A DNA stretch of 10,966 nt. Origin: JANXVV01 sp038230975. Its GTDB lineage: Bacteria; Planctomycetota; Phycisphaerae; Tepidisphaerales; Tepidisphaeraceae. The position numbers and the translations under genes were made by a program. The notes under the pieces are model-generated. The model was not told where the DNA came from. It was given only the letters and a program-made list of their open reading frames with translations, and ran no database searches. The stretch covers positions 1 to 10,966 of the forward strand of contig JBBRMF010000179.1 in NCBI GenBank assembly GCA_038230975.1, read 5' to 3'. Position 1 is the first letter of the stretch; every line of letters begins with the position of its first letter. Of the stretch, positions 1-6,079 are shown piece after piece.

Positions 1-2
1 CT

Positions 3-644
3 ATCACCTTCGATTTTAAAGTCGGTGCGGGAGATCTGTCAGCCACGAACAACTTTGTAACCAGCGGGGTTACCTTTGAAGCAGTCAATAAACCCGGAAT
101 CATATTAGGGAATATGTCGCATGCCACAAAGGCAGCTGATTATTGGAATGATAACTTCAGCACCAGTGCGTTAAACAATGTACTAAAGACCAATGACATG
201 CTGAACAGTGGAAATGACATCATGTGGATTTGGCTCGGTACTAACCCGCTAATTAACTTGGTCGTACCGTCAAATTTTACCGTGCCCGCAGCCGTTAATG
301 ATCCAAGTGTCTCGGTGCCATCCTATTATTATCAAATGACCACGTTGATGAATCGATTCAAGGGCTTGAACAGCAACATGAAATTCGTGTTCATCAGCCC
401 CACGGATTACGAGTCTTCACTGGGATACGAAGGCTCCAACCTGCCGAAATTGCCGTTTGTGCTGAATTACATCGCGCAGAACAACTCAAATGTGCTGTAC
501 TTAAATCTGAACGGGGCCGCAGGGCCGGTTGCCGGTCTTCGAAGTAATGGCTATCTATTTCCCAACGATGTTCATGAAACCGCCACTGGTGCGGTGTATT
601 TTGGCCAGACATTGTATCAGCTATTGAAGAACGCAGCATCTTAG
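3..644 (+). CDS. SGNH/GDSL-hydrolase-like protein, 5'-truncated by the window edge
   Basis: The frame is open from base 3 with no stop upstream of the ATG at 114, so the visible 213 residues are the C-terminal part of a longer protein and 114 is probably an internal methionine. The hydrophobic strand followed by LGTNP (about residues 78-82 of the visible part) resembles SGNH block III (GxND). The ending with NDVHET near residue 188-193, then a Gly/Tyr-rich helix, resembles block V (DxxH). If correct, the enzyme would be a serine esterase or lipase-like hydrolase acting on acyl or carbohydrate esters. Both blocks deviate from consensus: Pro replaces the Asp after GTN, and Asn sits three residues before the His. 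The Ser-containing block I must lie upstream and is not visible. The next gene is on the same strand 66 bases downstream and encodes a surface-type protein, which fits an exported product. The family call is moderate; substrate unknown. Confidence 0.55.
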   Translation: MTFDFKVGAGDLSATNNFVTSGVTFEAVNKPGIILGNMSHATKAADYWNDNFSTSALNNVLKTNDMLNSGNDIMWIWLGTNPLINLVVPSNFTVPAAVNDPSVSVPSYYYQMTTLMNRFKGLNSNMKFVFISPTDYESSLGYEGSNLPKLPFVLNYIAQNNSNVLYLNLNGAAGPVAGLRSNGYLFPNDVHETATGAVYFGQTLYQLLKNAAS

Positions 645-710
645 TTGTAGTTCTCTCATCTTGGTCATGCAACAAATCTCAAAGTTCTGACTTACCATCT
701 TCGAGGCTTT

Positions 711-1745
711 ATGAAAGTCAATTTTCTTGAGTCCCTGGAAAACAGACTCCTGCTTTCAGTTCCCGTTGTCTTGCAGGCCAATGCGCTAGAAGCTGCTTCA
801 ACCACCTCAGGGTCTTATTTTCTCGTTTCGAACGTTAATGACCACGGGAGCATTGTCACCGGAGTCACTCCCGATGGCCGGCAGACCATCACCGAGAATT
901 TTATTTCCGGTCCCGCCTCCGGACAGCCTAACACATCGTTTGGCGTCAACGGGACGGTGACCATGCCCGCATCGGTCAAGGGTCCCCTCTCGTATATTCT
1001 CGATCCCACCGGCATACGGCAACTGGTCTTCTCCAACAAGATCGTGACCGTCGACCAAGCGGGCAATATCACCAAAATCAAGCCCTACAGCGGTGCCTCG
1101 ATTTATGGCAATGCTCATTCAAACAGCACGCCTGGAGGCCAACCGGTCTACGTCGACAAAAATGGCTCCCGGTTTTTTTCAAGCAAGGACCCTTTCGGAA
1201 ATACCGACTTCGACGGCAACTATGTGATCTTAGGGCTAAAGCCAGGGAAATATCGCGTTCGCTTGGATGTCGAAGATGGCCAAGGTGGTTCACAATGGGC
1301 GTTATTTATTCCCCCCAATCCCTCATTTATCGATGTGCGCATCAAACGATCGACCGATCAGGTGAATGCAAACCTGTTTGCCGTGAACGAAGTGTCGCCG
1401 CAATTGATTTTGAACAAGAATTCATTTCTTTTTTACGACAATATTGATAATACGGGGGGATTCATCCAGGCTTTCAACATACACGGTGAAGTGGATTCGC
1501 ATTTTGGTCACCGGGGCAAGGTAAATCTCCCGGCATCCTTTGCAAATCACAGTCCCCGTTCGTTGTCAAAGAAGCATGGAAAGATTTTGATCGAATATGC
1601 TGATGGTTCGGAGGTGACTCTTTCTCAGACTGGTAAACTATTAGGGGTTCGTGTGGGTCCCGCTATTGCACCAAGTGTCACGCAAAGGAATGCCAGAATT
1701 GTCGTTACAAAAGGAGGAGCTTATACGGGTGTTTTTAGAAAGTAG
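711..1745 (+). CDS. LEPR-XLL-type surface protein with SdrD-B-like module and delta-60-like repeats
   Basis: 344 residues; ATG at 711 preceded by GAGG with a 4-base spacer. The N-terminus (FLESLENRLLLS, residues 5-16) matches the LEPR-XLL-type motif found at the start of planctomycete extracellular proteins, thought to act in export or surface sorting. Residues about 147-186 read VYVDKNG...TDFDGNYVILGLKPGKYRVRL, the pattern of an SdrD-B/Cna-B-like beta-sandwich module (Asp-x-Asn-Gly start, D-x-D-G-N-Y, G-L-x-P-G-x-Y). Two stretches, residues 77-88 and 265-276, share F-G-x-x-G-x-V-x-x-P-A-S and resemble the delta-60 repeat of bacterial beta-propeller-like proteins; each is followed by a similar strand-turn-strand segment. 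There is no dockerin, PEP-CTERM or other anchor at the C-terminus, and no catalytic motif. Likely a secreted or cell-surface structural or binding protein; ligand unknown. Domain calls are by eye. Confidence 0.75.
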   Translation: MKVNFLESLENRLLLSVPVVLQANALEAASTTSGSYFLVSNVNDHGSIVTGVTPDGRQTITENFISGPASGQPNTSFGVNGTVTMPASVKGPLSYILDPTGIRQLVFSNKIVTVDQAGNITKIKPYSGASIYGNAHSNSTPGGQPVYVDKNGSRFFSSKDPFGNTDFDGNYVILGLKPGKYRVRLDVEDGQGGSQWALFIPPNPSFIDVRIKRSTDQVNANLFAVNEVSPQLILNKNSFLFYDNIDNTGGFIQAFNIHGEVDSHFGHRGKVNLPASFANHSPRSLSKKHGKILIEYADGSEVTLSQTGKLLGVRVGPAIAPSVTQRNARIVVTKGGAYTGVFRK

Positions 1746-1998
1746 GTCGACCCTCTGCAGTGAATGTTTCCATTGTGCTGTTTCCTTGGTATTGAAAGCG
1801 AGCTGAGTCTTTAACATGGTATTGCTCAAGAAAGAGATGCGCTGCACCTGCATTTCATTCAAGCATCTGTACAGTAATTGTGGAAATTGAAAATGTTGTC
1901 CAAGCCGTTGGAATGCGGACGCGTTCGGCTTGCCGTCAGATACACGAGGCCTGACCGATGTGTCGCCGCCATCCGCGCTTTCCAACCATCGTTCCGGG
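1746..1998. other. Convergent intergenic region with no recognised element
   Basis: The gap lies between the stop of the plus-strand surface-protein gene and the stop of the minus-strand DUF971 gene, so it should contain transcription ends for both. I saw no strong GC-rich stem followed by a T-run in either direction. Minus-strand open frames run through it, but their composition matches no family. Confidence 0.5.
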
Positions 1999-2331
1999 TC
2001 AGGATTTCGCGGCCGGTGAAATCTCTCTGAGATACTGAAACGAATAAATCCCACTCCCATGTTTGTCCGACCACTCAATTTGTAGCGCATAATTCCCGAC
2101 CAGTTCCGCCGAGATGACCGTCAACGGATCTGCAAAATTTCCCGGCAGAATATTCAGCAGCGATTTCTTCGCCTTGGTTTCCTCCCGCACCGTACGGCAG
2201 AGCGCGCAGGGACACATCGTTCGCAGGTATGAAAGCGGATAGACCGAATGCAGGCCGTCCTGCCAGTCGATCTCGAGTTTTTCAGTTTTCTTCAAATCAA
2301 GGCGGATCGGGGTGATGTTGGGAGTGGACAT
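1999..2331 (-). CDS. DUF971 (gamma-butyrobetaine hydroxylase-like N-terminal domain) protein
   Basis: 110 residues from the ATG at 2331 (MSTPNITPIRLDLKK...). The whole protein is one DUF971/GBBH-like N-terminal domain: an opening strand pair (IRLDLKKTEKLEIDW), the SYLR-x-x-CPCALCR signature with Cys40, Cys42 and Cys45, and a closing segment (NYALQIEWSDKHGSGIYSFQYLREI) typical of the family's C-terminal end. Stand-alone DUF971 proteins of about 100 residues are common in bacteria; the Cys cluster is presumed to bind metal. The molecular role is not established, though members occur near iron-sulfur assembly genes and the domain is fused to dioxygenases in eukaryotes. The reading frame is open upstream to 2448, but that part translates the short repeats at 2349-2398 and is not domain sequence, so the ATG at 2331 is preferred. 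It lies at the promoter-distal end of the minus-strand block, 150 bases from the preceding reading frame, and may have its own promoter. Confidence 0.88.
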   Translation of the reverse strand: MSTPNITPIRLDLKKTEKLEIDWQDGLHSVYPLSYLRTMCPCALCRTVREETKAKKSLLNILPGNFADPLTVISAELVGNYALQIEWSDKHGSGIYSFQYLREISPAAKS

Positions 2332-2348
2332 GCCTTGATTATAGGGAG

Positions 2349-2398
2349 AATGACGAATGACGAAATCCGAATGGCAAATCAATGACGAAATCTGAATG
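2349..2398. repeat. Degenerate AATGACGAA-type direct repeats
   Basis: Two 18-base units, AATGACGAAATCCGAATG (2356-2373) and AATGACGAAATCTGAATG (2381-2398), differ at one base and are spaced 25 bases apart. A truncated third unit, AATGACG, abuts the first at 2349-2355. The minus strand reads HSDFVIRHS-like, the same string often mistranslated into N-termini of planctomycete and verrucomicrobial gene models. It sits just upstream of the DUF971 start. Recognition as a family-wide intergenic repeat is from general knowledge; the repeat itself is seen directly. Confidence 0.7.
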
Positions 2399-2481
2399 AT
2401 CGATTGGAGAACAGAACCCAGCGGCTCCGCCGCGATGATCCTGTCCATCCGGCCTCACGGCTTGACGCGAGGTTCGCATCA

Positions 2482-2617
2482 TTAGCGAATGCTACCCAGA
2501 CTTGCGTTTCGCACAAAATCCGAGACACCACGAAACCCTTTGTTGCGCGCGGCTTCTTCCAGCAATAATTTCTCCTCCGCAGTCACGCGTATGTTCACCT
2601 GCTCGCTACGCTTTCAT
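2482..2617 (-). pseudogene. Small RHH/CopG-like (antitoxin- or MobC-like) frame, probably frameshifted at its start
   Basis: A reading frame ending at TAA 2484-2482 encodes 38 residues from a GTG at 2598: it opens NIRVTAEEKLLLEEAA and continues GFRGVSDFVRN. This is the pattern of small ribbon-helix-helix proteins (DUF1778/MobC/CopG-like antitoxins and DNA-binding proteins). Family members usually begin with residues like M-K-x-R-S-E-Q-V before this string. Here the ATG at 2617, which overlaps the DUF4058 stop as ATGA, reads M-K-A-stop, while removing one A from the AAA at 2614-2612 would give M-K-R-S-E-Q joined in frame to V-N-I-R-V. So either a one-base insertion broke the gene, or translation starts at the GTG (no good ribosome site), or the base is an assembly error. 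It is short even for an RHH protein. Product and partner are inferred only. Confidence 0.55.
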
Positions 2618-3354
2618 CGAATTCTCAATGCTGCGCACGCCGCTTCATAGCTTTTTTCCAATTCCAATGGGATGCCCAATTCCGGTGAAAGCCACAGGGG
2701 AATGATCGGCAGCGACGAACCGATCTCCAGCGGATACATCCAGGTTTCAAGCCGCCATGCCTGTTGATATTCATGTGCGCGATAGGTCACGGCGTATAGG
2801 TCTGGCGCAACCGAAGAGACGTTCGCCTTCGCGCTGCCCAGCAAATCCATGAGTTCCGCGTGCAGATTTCCCCGGCGAAGCGTCACGAGATCGATGACCG
2901 ACACCGAAACGCGTTGCTGTAACATCGAAGCGCATTTGGCCGCAAATGCGCGGCGGTGTTCCGGGCGATCCTTGTTTGCCGGGCTGACAATCTCGATCAC
3001 TGCCACCAATCGGCGGGTATCTTGTTCGACAATTCTGATTTCGTATTCATCTTGCTCGGGTAGATCGGTCTTCATCACCGCCGTCGGTTGAGGCGGTGCC
3101 CACGCGGCGGTCGCAACGGAACCCGCAGTGTCCGATCGGTGCTCATTTCCTGTTGACTGCAATGGCTCAAAACATTCCGTCGCCGCTACATCGACCTCGA
3201 ACGAAGCCCCGAGATGAATATGGGGCGACGCGATGTAACGCGCGGGAAGCCGTTGGTTTAAATCCATCACGATCAAAGTTGGCCATGCACCGTGCAGTGC
3301 GTCCCAAGTGCTTAGATGGGTTAGAGGGGGATGGAAATGATCGCGCAACGGCAT
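2614..3354 (-). CDS. DUF4058 family protein
   Basis: 246 residues from the ATG at 3354. The start is chosen because the family begins MPLRDHFHPPL and because AAAGG lies 7 bases upstream; a TTG at 3369 is in frame but would place the ribosome site inside the gene. Recognisable DUF4058 blocks are the N-terminal MPLRDHFHPPL...W-x-x-x-H-x-x-W, DLNQRLPARYIASPHIHLG (31-49), a Glu-containing strand and SPxNK (VAVIEIVSPANK, 117-128), then VIDLVTLRRGN (153-163) and a C-terminal PxLxIPLW...G-I-P-L-x-L (215-231). The E...SPxNK arrangement recalls PD-(D/E)XK-like folds such as Uma2-type DUF820 proteins, but a nuclease role is not shown. DUF4058 genes are abundant in planctomycetes and cyanobacteria and have no assigned function. 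Its stop overlaps, as ATGA, the start of a small RHH-like frame, suggesting a translationally coupled pair. Confidence 0.85.
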   Translation of the reverse strand: MPLRDHFHPPLTHLSTWDALHGAWPTLIVMDLNQRLPARYIASPHIHLGASFEVDVAATECFEPLQSTGNEHRSDTAGSVATAAWAPPQPTAVMKTDLPEQDEYEIRIVEQDTRRLVAVIEIVSPANKDRPEHRRAFAAKCASMLQQRVSVSVIDLVTLRRGNLHAELMDLLGSAKANVSSVAPDLYAVTYRAHEYQQAWRLETWMYPLEIGSSLPIIPLWLSPELGIPLELEKSYEAACAALRIR

Positions 3355-3404
3355 AATTCGACCTTTCAATCCAAGCTTAACATTTTTGTGGGTTGGTAGA
3401 CAGC

Positions 3405-3436
3405 TTCGTAGGATCCGCTTTAGCGGACCCTACGAA
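3405..3436. repeat. REP-like hairpin between mem2 and the DUF4058 gene
   Basis: A 14-bp stem, TTCGTAGGATCCGC / GCGGACCCTACGAA, closes a TTTA loop with a single T-C/G-T discrepancy (GATCC against GACCC). It sits 1-2 bases after the last minus-strand membrane-protein gene and 50 bases before the DUF4058 start. No T-run follows on the minus strand, so it is not a classical rho-independent terminator, although it could protect or end the gatB-linked transcript. The sequence GTAGG(A/G)TCCGCTTTAGCGGACC resembles dispersed planctomycete intergenic palindromes; that comparison is from memory. Confidence 0.7.
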
Positions 3437-3437
3437 C

Positions 3438-3824
3438 TCAAAATCGCCCGAAAAATCCATAGTATTCGTCATACATAAGATACATTGCGGAAATGAAATT
3501 GAGCATGAACGAAAAAACCGCTAACTGACGTTCTCGACGCGGAATCAGAATCGCGCATAGCGCGAACGATGCCCCCGCAAAATAGGCCCACATTGCGATT
3601 TTCAATAAGCCATAGGGTGCAACGACGCGGTCATATAGGCGTTCGTACCGAAAGAGAGGTTGCCAGCGATAAATTCCATAAAGCACGACGGCGATTTTTC
3701 CCAACGCGACTGCCATGTAAATGAAGATCGCTACGGCCGAAAAGTTAGAGTGTCTGGCAGAGTGCGGACGTTCCGAGTCGGCGGTGAAATCTGCATATTG
3801 CAAAGGTTGATTAGCCATGCTCAT
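3438..3824 (-). CDS. Small three-helix membrane protein (mem2), unknown function
   Basis: 128 residues. The ATG at 3824 overlaps the preceding gene's TGA as ATGA, which fixes the start; the frame is open further upstream but that part is the shadow of the neighbour. A second ATG two codons in (3818) is possible. Residues 1-28 are hydrophilic and His/Ser-rich. Three hydrophobic helices follow at about 29-50 (VAIFIYMAVALGKIAVVLYG), 73-94 (LLKIAMWAYFAGASFALC) and 100-120 (LAVFSFMLNFISAMYLMY). The tail is aromatic and short (DEYYGFFGRF). An Arg/Tyr-rich segment (RYERLYDRVV, 59-68) joins helices 1 and 2. I recognise no family. Tight coupling to the preceding small membrane protein suggests the two are made together and may form a complex; the hairpin just after its stop probably marks the end of the transcript. 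Confidence 0.72.
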   Translation of the reverse strand: MSMANQPLQYADFTADSERPHSARHSNFSAVAIFIYMAVALGKIAVVLYGIYRWQPLFRYERLYDRVVAPYGLLKIAMWAYFAGASFALCAILIPRRERQLAVFSFMLNFISAMYLMYDEYYGFFGRF

Positions 3825-4138
3825 AGGGGATAGACAATGCATGGGCCGAGTACAACTGCCACATGAATGAACAACGTGCATATTCGAATCCAACGGCTTT
3901 GCCGATCTGTTGCCATCCCAATGACGGCTGTTGGTATAAGAATAAAATTTAACGACCAGACAGACAGCAGCGGCATTGTGAATCGATCGAATGACCTGTG
4001 AATAGTGTCGGCGTCGCCCGGCGCGTATTTCAGTATGAGCTGAATTTTGATCTGGATGAAGAGTAAATCTCCTGCGAGCGAGAGCGCAATGCCCATCCAT
4101 ACGAGTGCCGCACGATGATTCGCTAATGATGACCGCAT
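3821..4138 (-). CDS. Small three-helix membrane protein (mem1), unknown function
   Basis: 105 residues from the ATG at 4138, 4 bases after the gatB stop; a TTG at 4150, overlapping the gatB stop, is the longer alternative (109 residues). GGA about 10 bases before the ATG is a weak ribosome site and coupling to gatB is likely. Three hydrophobic helices are visible at about 9-31 (RAALVWMGIALSLAGDLLFI), 54-75 (MPLLSVWSLNFILIPTAVIG) and 83-103 (WIRICTLFIHVAVVLGPCIV). A charged loop (PGDADTIHRSFDR) separates helices 1 and 2. No signal peptide separate from helix 1, no catalytic motif and no recognised family. The same helix number and size as the following gene, plus the 4-base overlap, suggest a co-translated membrane pair. 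Its position behind gatB may be only operon sharing. Confidence 0.7.
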   Translation of the reverse strand: MRSSLANHRAALVWMGIALSLAGDLLFIQIKIQLILKYAPGDADTIHRSFDRFTMPLLSVWSLNFILIPTAVIGMATDRQSRWIRICTLFIHVAVVLGPCIVYPL

Positions 4139-4142
4139 CGCT

Positions 4143-5615
4143 TCATCCAAGCTTTCTCTTCAAAGCTTCCTGTACCAACTTCGGATTCAACCCCTTCGTA
4201 CTTTTCATGACTAGGCCGACAAGTGATCCCAGCGCGGCTTGTTTCCCACTCCTGTAATCCTGCACTGCCGGGGGATTGGTCGCCAGCAACGAATCAATCG
4301 CCGCATCCACGGCGCTCGTATCGCTCGATTGTAGCAAACCCAACTGTTTGGCGGTTTCTTCGACCGTGGCATCTTTTTCGATCAGGGCCGAGACGATCTT
4401 CTTCGCGGTTTCCTTGCTCGCGGCGAGCTTGTTGTCGGCGACCAGCTTCGCGATCTCGGCGATGCGCGCCGGGGAGACGCCAAGTTTAACTGTGCGCGTG
4501 CCGGTATCGTTAGCCAATTCGCGCAGCGCTTCCATCAGGGCACTGGCACGCGGGGCGGGGGCGCCGTTGGATAAGACGGCTTCAAAAAAGTCACCGGTCT
4601 CTCGATCCGTGGCGAGAATGGCGGCATCTTTTTCTTTTAAGCCAAGCGCCTCAACATATCGTTTACGGCGGGCCATCGGCAATTCACCGATTTCGGATTT
4701 CAGCTCACTGAGCCAAACATCATCGACATGAACGGGCACCAGATCCGGGTCGGGGAAGTAGCGGTAATCGTTGGCTTCTTCCTTGTCGCGTTGATGAAAC
4801 GTACGGCCATTGGGTTCATCCCAGCCATAGGTGCTCTTTTTGCCCAGCGAACCGGTTTCTTCCCACTGCTGGATCTGTCGTTGCGCTTCGTAATCCGTCG
4901 CGCGCTGCAGCACGCTGAAAGAGTTGAGGTTTTTGATTTCCGTGATGGCGGTCTTGTGAACCACACCATTCTGATCGGTGATATGCACATTGATGTTCGG
5001 CTCGAAGCGCATGTGACCCATCTGCATCTGCGCCTCACTCACGCCAAGGTATTGGACGATCTTTTGCAAGTCTTGCCCGAAGGCGGCAACCTCTTCGCCC
5101 GTGGTGAAATCCGGTTCGGTCACGATCTCCAACAAAGGTGTGCCGGCGCGATTCAGATCGACGATGCTCCAATCGATCGGGTAGCCACCCGGCGCATCGT
5201 GCATCAATTTGCCGGCATCTTCTTCCAGATGCGCGCGGCGGATGCGGATCGCCTTGGTCGTCCCATCTTTTAGAATCAAGTCATACATGCCCGTGGAACA
5301 GAGCGGCAGATCGTATTGGCTGATCTGATAATTCTTCGGCAGATCCGGGTAGTAGTAGCTCTTACGATCCCACTTGCAGTGCTTGGCGATTTGGCAGCCG
5401 AGCGCGAGGCCAACTTTGATCGAATACTCGACGGCTTTTTTGTTCATCACCGGCAACGTACCCGGCAGGCCGAGAATCACCGGATCAACTTGTGAATTGG
5501 GTTCTCCACCGAAACCGTTGGCGGCACCGGTGAACATTTTGCTTTTGGTCGCCAGTTGGACGTGAATTTCCATCCCGACGAGGATTTTATAAGACTTGCA
5601 GATTCGCTCAGACAC
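4143..5615 (-). CDS. gatB: Asp-tRNA(Asn)/Glu-tRNA(Gln) amidotransferase subunit B
   Basis: GatB of the GatCAB complex, which converts misacylated Glu-tRNA(Gln) and Asp-tRNA(Asn) to Gln- and Asn-tRNA; GatB activates the acyl group with ATP and receives ammonia from GatA. 490 residues, the family's normal length. Landmarks from this start: VGMEIHVQL (13-21), YYYPDLPKNYQISQYDLPL (87-105), HLEEDAGKLMHD (129-140), VDLNRAGTPLLEIVTEPD (152-169), MRFEPNINVH (202-211), NDYRYFPDPDLVPVH (282-296), and the C-terminal YqeY-like tRNA-binding tail with GKQAALGSLVGLVMKSTKG. The GTG at 5615 is preferred because GGAG lies 6 bases upstream; a GTG at 5642 adds 9 residues without a good ribosome site. gatA and gatC are not in the window. 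The two small membrane-protein genes follow within 4 bases and probably share its transcript. Identification is firm; only the start is uncertain. Confidence 0.96.
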   Translation of the reverse strand: MSERICKSYKILVGMEIHVQLATKSKMFTGAANGFGGEPNSQVDPVILGLPGTLPVMNKKAVEYSIKVGLALGCQIAKHCKWDRKSYYYPDLPKNYQISQYDLPLCSTGMYDLILKDGTTKAIRIRRAHLEEDAGKLMHDAPGGYPIDWSIVDLNRAGTPLLEIVTEPDFTTGEEVAAFGQDLQKIVQYLGVSEAQMQMGHMRFEPNINVHITDQNGVVHKTAITEIKNLNSFSVLQRATDYEAQRQIQQWEETGSLGKKSTYGWDEPNGRTFHQRDKEEANDYRYFPDPDLVPVHVDDVWLSELKSEIGELPMARRKRYVEALGLKEKDAAILATDRETGDFFEAVLSNGAPAPRASALMEALRELANDTGTRTVKLGVSPARIAEIAKLVADNKLAASKETAKKIVSALIEKDATVEETAKQLGLLQSSDTSAVDAAIDSLLATNPPAVQDYRSGKQAALGSLVGLVMKSTKGLNPKLVQEALKRKLG

Positions 5616-5627
5616 AGGTTGCTCCGG
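5616..5627 (-). promoter_or_regulatory. Shine-Dalgarno deciding the gatB start
   Basis: On the minus strand CCGGAGCAACCT precedes the GTG at 5615, giving GGAG with a 6-base spacer. The alternative GTG at 5642 has only ATAG in the same place. Confidence 0.6.
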
Positions 5628-5715
5628 TAAAAAGGGGTTCACCTATATTCGGGGATGGAGGCGTTGGTCGCAAGCAGGCTAATGTGGCAACAGTTTGAGT
5701 CGATATAGATGACAT

Positions 5716-6036
5716 ATGGATCGACTCACTGCACCGCAGCTTTCAACTTCGACGGTCGCGGATGATCGGCGGAAACATCCCCGGCGGCTGGCAACGCACA
5801 CCACGGGGAAACTCTATACGCCCGGCGATAAAGACAGACTTCCCGCAAAATCAGTGCAGATGATCAATCTTTCATTGTGTGGCACGTCATTTCGCGCGAC
5901 TGAACCTTTGGTCGTTGGCCAGATGTTCGGGCTGGACATCAAGGGGAACTGGATGACCCTTTCATCGCGCATTCGCCTTGTTTCCTGCCGCGCAAGGGAG
6001 AGTGGCGAGTTTGAAGTGGGGGCGAAATTCTGCTGA
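5716..6036 (+). CDS. PilZ-domain protein (c-di-GMP receptor)
   Basis: 106 residues, a single PilZ domain with little else. The c-di-GMP-binding RxxxR motif is present as RKHPR (R19...R23, inside DDRRKHPRR), and the second motif appears as NLSLCG (51-56), the common Asn variant of D/N-x-S-x-x-G, followed by TSF. The strands between (KLYTPG..., PLVVGQMFGLDIKG, LSSRIRLVSCR) and the closing EFEVGAKF fit the family's six-strand barrel. Both ligand motifs are intact, so binding of cyclic di-GMP is plausible; stand-alone PilZ proteins act as adaptors on motility, polysaccharide or surface functions. It is transcribed away from gatB and converges with the glycogen synthase gene, leaving 36 bases between stops. 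The ATG at 5716 has only a poor ribosome site. Which process it controls cannot be read from the context. Confidence 0.88.
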   Translation: MDRLTAPQLSTSTVADDRRKHPRRLATHTTGKLYTPGDKDRLPAKSVQMINLSLCGTSFRATEPLVVGQMFGLDIKGNWMTLSSRIRLVSCRARESGEFEVGAKFC

Positions 6037-6041
6037 TGTCA

Positions 6042-6079
6042 GGTGTACGGTGGGTGTTTTCACCCTGCAAAATTACACC
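6042..6079. terminator. Possible bidirectional terminator between convergent genes
   Basis: GGGTG-TTTT-CACCC (6052-6065) is nested within GGTGTA (6042-6047) and TACACC (6074-6079). It lies in the 36-base gap between the PilZ stop and the glycogen synthase stop. AAAATT follows on the plus strand rather than a T-run, and the stems are short, so this is weak. Confidence 0.3.

Noticed and set aside
1641..2090. Minus-strand 149-residue frame across the convergent gap
   Set aside because: It overlaps the ends of two supported genes, has no family pattern and no ribosome site.
3096..3356. Plus-strand small frames opposite the DUF4058 gene
   Set aside because: Antisense to conserved DUF4058 blocks, with composition unlike a real protein.
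4728..5273. Plus-strand 181-residue open frame opposite gatB
   Set aside because: It lies fully inside conserved gatB on the other strand and shows no domain pattern.
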